Shown here one piece after another: positions 5,101 through 8,379 of a stretch of 8,379 nt of DNA (positions are counted from its first letter, which is position 1; every line of letters starts with the position of its first letter). Source of the DNA: Thermoflexales bacterium (GTDB lineage: Bacteria > Chloroflexota > Anaerolineae > B4-G1 > SLSP01). A model generated the notes under the pieces. That model was not told the origin of the DNA and made no database searches. It saw nothing but the letters and a program-made list of their open reading frames with translations. The stretch lies in the NCBI GenBank assembly GCA_007130345.1, contig SLSP01000113.1, forward strand, positions 1-8,379. The letters run 5' to 3'. The position numbers were made by a program, and so were the translations under genes.

Positions 5101-7885
5101 CGGGCTGTTCAAAGAGGTCGCGGATGATGTGGTGAACGTGGGAAATACTACCATTTACACGCTGACGATGTATAACGGCAGCAACGTCGATTTAGATAAC
5201 ATCGTGGTAGTGGACACCTTGCCGCAGGGCTTCACTTACGTGGAAGGCATCCAGCAGCCGGTGGCACCCAGCATCGAGCGGGAGGGCGAACGGGAGGTGC
5301 TTACCTGGATCGTGCCGGGCGATCTGAGCACTAATCGCTCGCTGGTCTTCGAGTTCCGCGTCCGCGTGGAAGAGGATGTGCCCTCTGGCTACTATTTCAA
5401 CGCAGCGACGGGCGAAGCCTATAACCAGAACACCGGAGAAGCCCGCGAGGTGCCGCCCACCGGGCCGACCGCGCGGGTCTGGGTTAGCGGCGCGTCAACG
5501 GTGTTGGCCGATAAGACCGTCGCACCCACGGCGGTATACGCCGGGGATGACGTGACCTACACCATCACGCTGTTCAACGAGATGGACGACACCCAATCCC
5601 TCGTCCTCACCGACACGCTCCCGCCTGGCTTCGAGTTCGTCTCCGCCGATATCGCCCCCGCCGAGGTGCTATCGGGAACGTCGGCGCGCGTGGTCTGGCG
5701 CGATCTATCCATCGGCCCAGAGGAGACGCTGGACATCACCCTCCGCGCCCGCACGGATGTTCTGGCAGAGACCGGCAGCTACTGCAACCAGATTCAGGTA
5801 CAGGCGGGCACCTTTGTGCTCCCACCCTCGTTGCCCATCGCTTGCGTCAACGTCACAGAGTTGCCGGGTGTGGACGCGCAAATCTCCCTGGAGGACGGCG
5901 TCGAGGTGGCCCAAGCCGGGGACACATTCAACTACGTGGTCACTTACGCCAACGCGGAGGATGCCGAATTAACGCTATATGACGTGGGCATTACCAAGAC
6001 CCTCACGCCTTTTGAATACGTCACCGCTGCTGATAATAATTGGGATGACCTGGGGAACGGGCAATATCTCTATACAGTGGGCGAGTTGGCCCCCGGCGAA
6101 TCCGGGCAGGTCAACTTCACCGTTAAGCTGGCCGACACCATCCCCGAGGATGTGTTGAGTTTCCGCAACGAAGCCGAGATTGGCTACACCACCGAGATAC
6201 GGAGCGTGGACGTAAATCCCGCTGATAACGTGGCGGTGGATGTCAACATCTTCCGCGCGCTGTTCAAAACCGTGTCTCACCCGGCGATAAACGCCGGATG
6301 GGACGTGGTCTACACCATCACACTGCATAACACTATGCCGCAGCCGTGGCACGATGTGCGGATTGAGGACAGTTTGCCGGAGGACTTCACCTTCAAGCAG
6401 ATGCTCGTCGGGCCGGCCCCGGATGCCCACAGCAACCCGCATCACCCGACCTGGCTTGTGGACGAGGTGCCGGGGGACAGTGTACTCACATTCACCTTCC
6501 AGGCCACCATCGGCCTGGACGTACCCACCGGCGAGTATGACAACCAGGTGACGGGGAGCGCGGCGCGGGGCGAGACACAGTTCGATCTGCCGCCCACCGG
6601 CCCGACGGCTCCGGTTTCCGTGCGCGGTGCGCCCGCCGTCCAGATCACCAAAGAGGCCGCGCCGCAAGCCCTGGATGCGGGGGAATCGCTCGTCTATACA
6701 CTGACTTTGCACAGCGCCGCTGCGCAGTCTTTTCCGGTGGTGCTGACCGATATTCTGCCTAGCGATTTCCGCTTCGTCGACTCTCTGAGCGCGCCGGAGT
6801 TTACGCACCTTCCCGGCGAGCGGGAGAAAATCATCTGGGAAGACCTTCAATTAGAGCCGGGAGGCACCCTGGAAGTTGCTTTCCTCACCGAGGTGGATTC
6901 GATAGCCCGGACGGCCAACTACTGCAATGGCGTTCAAGCCCTGGTTGGCGATTTCCTGTATCCGGTGCTAGAGTTAGCTTGCGTGGCGGTCGAGGGGCTA
7001 TTCTCGCCGGTGGACTTGCATATCACACAACAGGACGGCGTAACCGAGGTCATTCCGCGAGACTTCCTCACCTACACCATCCACTATACCAACAGTGCTT
7101 TGTCATCCCCTCTTACCAATGTCGTTTTCACGCAGACGTTTACGCCGCCGACCGCGTTGCTCGGGTTAAACCCGGAATGGACGCAGGTACGGGAGGGTGT
7201 CTATGCGTATAGCTTAGGCGATCTCGAATCGGAGATCACCGGTTCAGTTGTGTTAACCGGCCAGGTCAATCCCGCGATGTCCCCACAAATTCTGACCATG
7301 AGCAGTCATATCGAGAGCGGCTTTAGCACGGTCAAAGAGCCTCTGATCCTCCACCCTGAGCAACTTTCGGTTACCGATATCAACACCATTCTCCACGGCC
7401 CGGATTTAGTTGTCCTCAATGCGCGTCTGTCACCGGCGGTACCGGGGGCCGGCGCGCCATTCCGAGTCTTTGCCAGGATCAAGAATCAAGGCACATTGCC
7501 CACGCGGCGTTGGGACGATTCGGATGATTGGTGGCACTATGTTGCCAGGGTCTATCTGCTCTCACCTGACGCGCCTGCACCCACCGGAGTTTTCGATAAT
7601 GAGGGCGAGATCTGTTTGGTGTGGGGGGGGATATTGCAACCGGGGCAGACCTTCGAGATAGAATGTAGTGATATACCTGTCGCACCGGCCATCGGCACGT
7701 ATGCGCTGTACGTGCAAGCCGATGTAACCTGGAATGCTGATCCTCCCTGGGGACAAGACTTCGGGCTGGTCAAAGAAACGCGCGAGAACAACAATGTGTA
7801 TTCCGGGGGGTATATCGAGATAGCAGAATCTGCCGAATATGCCCACGCGATCTACTTACCATTGGTGTTGCGTGCGCCTAGATAA
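2075..7885 (+). CDS. Giant exported multi-DUF11 surface protein with CARDB-like domain and YLPLVLR tail
   Basis: A 1936-residue exported protein. Residues 1-37 are a signal peptide. About 13 DUF11-type beta-sandwich repeats of roughly 120-155 residues follow, each opening with a (G)xxVTYTxxxxN strand and most having an LTDTLPxGF-like turn. These opening strands lie near residues 62, 226, 376, 510, 645, 778, 905, 1023, 1157, 1282, 1408, 1536 and 1662. Residues 1771-1918 look like a CARDB domain (PDLVV start, RVFARIKNQG, ending ENNNVYSGGYIEI). The protein ends with IYLPLVLRAPR. DUF11 and CARDB domains are typical of bacterial cell-surface adhesins and stalk proteins, so a structural or adhesive role outside the membrane is likely; no catalytic domain is seen. 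Repeats 8-10 and 11-13 form a duplicated three-domain block. Repeats 1, 6, 10 and 13 are the most divergent. There is no LPXTG motif and no obvious transmembrane anchor at the end. The gene is monocistronic or shares a transcript with the gene at 8017. Confidence 0.95.
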   Translation: MNPCIHKHKVISLSFAIGCGWLALIVFMGLLTAPALGDSQSPALLTAPVAITQEAPDTVFAGDVLTYTVWVSNVSGSTVEGMVLHDTWTTSLYDDRAAWWQRGVLAQFNGYVTDPPGAVLSVTRALLPDRKRGEAFFTMAPLPAGESVQVIFSVTVPITVQPSLGEHEPFRQIMGPTSLENSIIAKVPDQPTAEAPLVSSMVMGPVLRMEKSALGEVAGEDAARIGRLVTYTVQLQNLQSDGTTRARPDAYPATNLVVTERLPDSVATAFVTGTASVPGVLVEHNAGVITWAFPPEYALQPGQTTHMTFTLRIPRDHAYSTNESVTNRRRDLLAQAAGMPHHPASALRDLRVSIYGPLDKVVETAPVLRADETFPNRVITYTLTFYNPYHDQAFSDVLLEDVLPVPFSYTQVITGPAPDVIREENSILEWHDQSVAANGIWQVVYEAFIPPQTPPTACTSEKYLSAVTAKSASAPFEYYAYSNRNETAEVKVIASIVLRKTVSPRDQIPGELVTYNVVVENQSDRTVPLTILTDTLPMENAETFFSFYEMVEPTAPPYAPDEVVDNIARWDAIPSLAPGEELAFAFRALVDGRAGKRYPNELTAYNPDTAICPLSSQSISRRAPVNVESPIRINKKALLSPVVQGEITQYEVTLYNNSPSTTYDLLNLIDNLDSVRFTDPATGKDYYVYTPTAPIPLEPGESWEHIFEVEATGLGLGTSWCDARGGSNRNLEQLEGRVGVVFGDPPILGFNATKLAPIKVIPHISLIQEAYPNPVAIGSTTVLTLMLQDNRPVPTPTTGIQLSWADPSRGVLSVTESFPPYDSVENNVYYWDDLVVDERAVVTLTLLAPNTVDNDRESRNYSAWARVEAIDDPDICIPPERYSINVRRGIEITKRPNLSTVSPYNEVEYTLRAHNLTGAPVAGVVLTDVLPFGWEFVGWVSGPEPVSEDPLVWHLDTIPAESFVEIKFRVRSYIMVGMQVNEVVGFAPINLGYSHRYTDDVEVMVISGIGLFKEVADDVVNVGNTTIYTLTMYNGSNVDLDNIVVVDTLPQGFTYVEGIQQPVAPSIEREGEREVLTWIVPGDLSTNRSLVFEFRVRVEEDVPSGYYFNAATGEAYNQNTGEAREVPPTGPTARVWVSGASTVLADKTVAPTAVYAGDDVTYTITLFNEMDDTQSLVLTDTLPPGFEFVSADIAPAEVLSGTSARVVWRDLSIGPEETLDITLRARTDVLAETGSYCNQIQVQAGTFVLPPSLPIACVNVTELPGVDAQISLEDGVEVAQAGDTFNYVVTYANAEDAELTLYDVGITKTLTPFEYVTAADNNWDDLGNGQYLYTVGELAPGESGQVNFTVKLADTIPEDVLSFRNEAEIGYTTEIRSVDVNPADNVAVDVNIFRALFKTVSHPAINAGWDVVYTITLHNTMPQPWHDVRIEDSLPEDFTFKQMLVGPAPDAHSNPHHPTWLVDEVPGDSVLTFTFQATIGLDVPTGEYDNQVTGSAARGETQFDLPPTGPTAPVSVRGAPAVQITKEAAPQALDAGESLVYTLTLHSAAAQSFPVVLTDILPSDFRFVDSLSAPEFTHLPGEREKIIWEDLQLEPGGTLEVAFLTEVDSIARTANYCNGVQALVGDFLYPVLELACVAVEGLFSPVDLHITQQDGVTEVIPRDFLTYTIHYTNSALSSPLTNVVFTQTFTPPTALLGLNPEWTQVREGVYAYSLGDLESEITGSVVLTGQVNPAMSPQILTMSSHIESGFSTVKEPLILHPEQLSVTDINTILHGPDLVVLNARLSPAVPGAGAPFRVFARIKNQGTLPTRRWDDSDDWWHYVARVYLLSPDAPAPTGVFDNEGEICLVWGGILQPGQTFEIECSDIPVAPAIGTYALYVQADVTWNADPPWGQDFGLVKETRENNNVYSGGYIEIAESAEYAHAIYLPLVLRAPR
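5093..6250 (+). repeat. Three-domain DUF11 block, copy A (repeats 8-10)
   Basis: Residues 1007-1392. The first domain ends VPPTGPTARVWVSGAS. The second has Cys1237 and Cys1257 near its end (SYCNQI, IACVNV). The third is a divergent domain with LEDGVEVAQAGDTFNYVV and a NNWDDLGNGQYLYTVGEL segment. The same order and landmarks recur in copy B, which follows directly. Confidence 0.75.
6251..7384 (+). repeat. Three-domain DUF11 block, copy B (repeats 11-13)
   Basis: Residues 1393-1770. The first domain ends LPPTGPTAPVSVRGAP. The second has Cys1617 and Cys1636 (NYCNGV, LACVAV). The third has TQQDGVTEVIPRDFLTYTI and a PEWTQVREGVYAYSLGDL segment. These match copy A one for one. The copies are diverged at the DNA level, so the duplication is old. 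Confidence 0.75.
7385..7828 (+). other. CARDB-like C-terminal domain of the giant protein
   Basis: Residues 1771-1918 have the CARDB signature order: PDLVVLNARLSPAVPGAG, then FARIKNQG, then LQPGQTF, then GTYALYVQADV, then the closing ETRENNNVYS strand. An acidic, Trp-rich insertion (RRWDDSDDWWHY, 1811-1822) follows the NQG turn. Cys1847 and Cys1864 could form a disulfide. CARDB domains are adhesion-associated; the ligand is unknown. Confidence 0.7.
7838..7882 (+). other. C-terminal YLPLVLR tail, possible sorting or anchoring signal
   Basis: The last 15 residues are YAHAIYLPLVLRAPR, a short hydrophobic strand followed by two arginines. Tails of the form [IV]YLPL[VI][LM]R at the extreme C-terminus recur in Chloroflexota exported proteins in my recollection. 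The role, whether sorting, anchoring or the last strand of a domain, is not established to my knowledge. Confidence 0.6.
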
Positions 7886-8016
7886 CTCGCGTCCTTGAAA
7901 TGCAGTATGCTTTGCCGTCCTGACAATCAAAATTGCGCTGACGATTCGGTACTGTCGTTGCCTCGCCAGCACAAAAATGACCATCCAACTATCTGCCTGT
8001 TCTTGAAGGAGGTAAG
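7886..8016. other. Intergenic gap after the giant gene
   Basis: The 131 bases contain no hairpin with a T tract that I would call a terminator; the best inverted pair (AAATGCA/TGCTTT near 7900) is short and bulged. No convincing promoter is seen. Read-through from the giant gene into the gene at 8017 is therefore possible, though the latter has its own strong ribosome binding site. Confidence 0.5.
8006..8013 (+). promoter_or_regulatory. Ribosome binding site of the Pro/Thr-rich exported protein
   Basis: AAGGAGGT ends three bases before the ATG at 8017, which is directly followed by a signal-peptide-like sequence. It supports this start. Confidence 0.85.
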
Positions 8017-8379
8017 ATGCAGAAGATTCAGCGCCCGCATATAAAATTCTTGGTGTTGCTCAGTCTGGTGCTTTGCAGCGGTCTGCTTGTGCAAGGGCTA
8101 GGAGGAGCCAGAGTCTACCTTGTCGGAGCCCAAGAGGTGCCACCAACCCCGCCGACAGCTACCCCCACGCCCGTTGATCAGCCGGATCCCCCGACACCTA
8201 CCCCCACGCCCGTTGATCAGCCGGATCCCCCAACGCCTACCTCCACGCCCGTTGATCAACCGGATCCCCCGACACCTACCCCCACGCCCTCCACGATCAT
8301 TCTCCCGACCGATACCCCAATCGCTGTTCCGGCCACCGCTACATCTGAACCACCGTCGCCCCCACCACCTCCCACCCAA
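8017..8379 (+). CDS. Exported protein with Pro/Thr-rich repeat linker (3' end cut by window)
   Basis: The frame is open from the ATG at 8017 to the window edge (121 codons) with no stop. Residues 1-38 look like a signal peptide or N-terminal anchor: basic MQKIQRPHIK, hydrophobic core 11-28, and a possible cut after VGA38. Cys20 in the core is preceded by Leu, so a lipobox is unlikely. From residue 42 the sequence is low-complexity Pro/Thr with Asp and Gln, including three 13-residue repeats TPTPVDQPDPPTP coded by 39-bp tandem repeats. It continues as a Pro-rich stretch to the edge. Linkers of this type usually connect a membrane anchor or signal peptide to a folded extracellular domain, which here would lie beyond the window. 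Same strand and same export route as the giant gene upstream suggest a related surface role. The identity of the protein cannot be told from this part. Confidence 0.88.
   Translation, partial: MQKIQRPHIKFLVLLSLVLCSGLLVQGLGGARVYLVGAQEVPPTPPTATPTPVDQPDPPTPTPTPVDQPDPPTPTSTPVDQPDPPTPTPTPSTIILPTDTPIAVPATATSEPPSPPPPPTQ
8161..8289 (+). repeat. 39-bp tandem repeat, three full units plus a partial unit
   Basis: Units lie at 8161-8199, 8200-8238 and 8239-8277, with the first 12 bases of a fourth at 8278-8289. Unit 2 differs from unit 1 at two bases, both silent. Unit 3 differs from unit 1 at two bases, one changing Pro to Ser and one silent. Each unit is 13 codons, so copy-number change keeps the frame. 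Confidence 0.93.

Noticed and set aside
5975..6850. 291-codon open frame on the minus strand within the giant gene
   Set aside because: It lies wholly opposite strongly supported DUF11 coding sequence, has no recognisable domain, and its Arg/Gly/His-rich composition is what the opposite strand of GC-rich code gives.
7886..8016. Rho-independent terminator after the giant gene
   Set aside because: Only a short bulged inverted pair near 7900 and no following T tract.
8161..8289. CRISPR-like array
   Set aside because: The units are head-to-tail without spacers and are in frame within a coding sequence.
8098..8379. Minus-strand Gly/Arg-rich repeat protein at the right edge
   Set aside because: It is the antisense reading of the Pro/Thr repeat. 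The plus-strand frame has a ribosome binding site, an ATG and a signal peptide.

Overview
The window most resembles a piece of a Chloroflexota (Anaerolineae- or Caldilineae-like) chromosome. The clues are a very long exported protein of tandem DUF11 domains that ends in the YLPLVLR tail often seen on Chloroflexota surface proteins, a second exported protein with a Thr/Pro-rich linker, and a pair of small one-helix membrane proteins of a kind I associate with that phylum. This is a family-level impression; there is no marker gene in the window.

Layout. Positions 1-1717 hold a tightly packed minus-strand operon. A PLP-dependent enzyme of the D-cysteine desulfhydrase / ACC deaminase family (1717 to 701) is followed by two small membrane proteins (704 to 336, and 339 running off the left edge). 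Both junctions are 4-bp start/stop overlaps (ATGA, then GTGA). The second small gene starts with GTG and is an evident paralogue of the first. Positions 1718-2074 form a divergent intergenic region. It carries a short element with inverted ends, a four-fold 7-bp phased repeat, and a sigma70-like promoter embedded in that repeat. Positions 2075-7885 hold one giant gene of 1936 codons: signal peptide, about 13 DUF11-type beta-sandwich repeats, a CARDB-like domain and the C-terminal YLPLVLR tail. After a 131-bp gap, a second exported protein begins at 8017 with its own strong ribosome binding site. It runs off the right edge and contains three 39-bp repeats coding for a Pro/Thr-rich linker.

How it works together. 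The two plus-strand genes probably contribute to the cell surface: a long stalk or adhesin-like fibre and a second secreted or anchored protein. The minus-strand operon joins amino-acid sulfur/amine metabolism to two membrane proteins of unknown role. I found no mobile element, CRISPR array, tRNA or rRNA. The points most worth a second look are the duplicated three-domain block in the giant protein, a recurring Lys-Asp-Asn triad that may mark intramolecular isopeptide bonds, the phased repeat over the promoter, and the tandem small membrane proteins coupled to the PLP enzyme.
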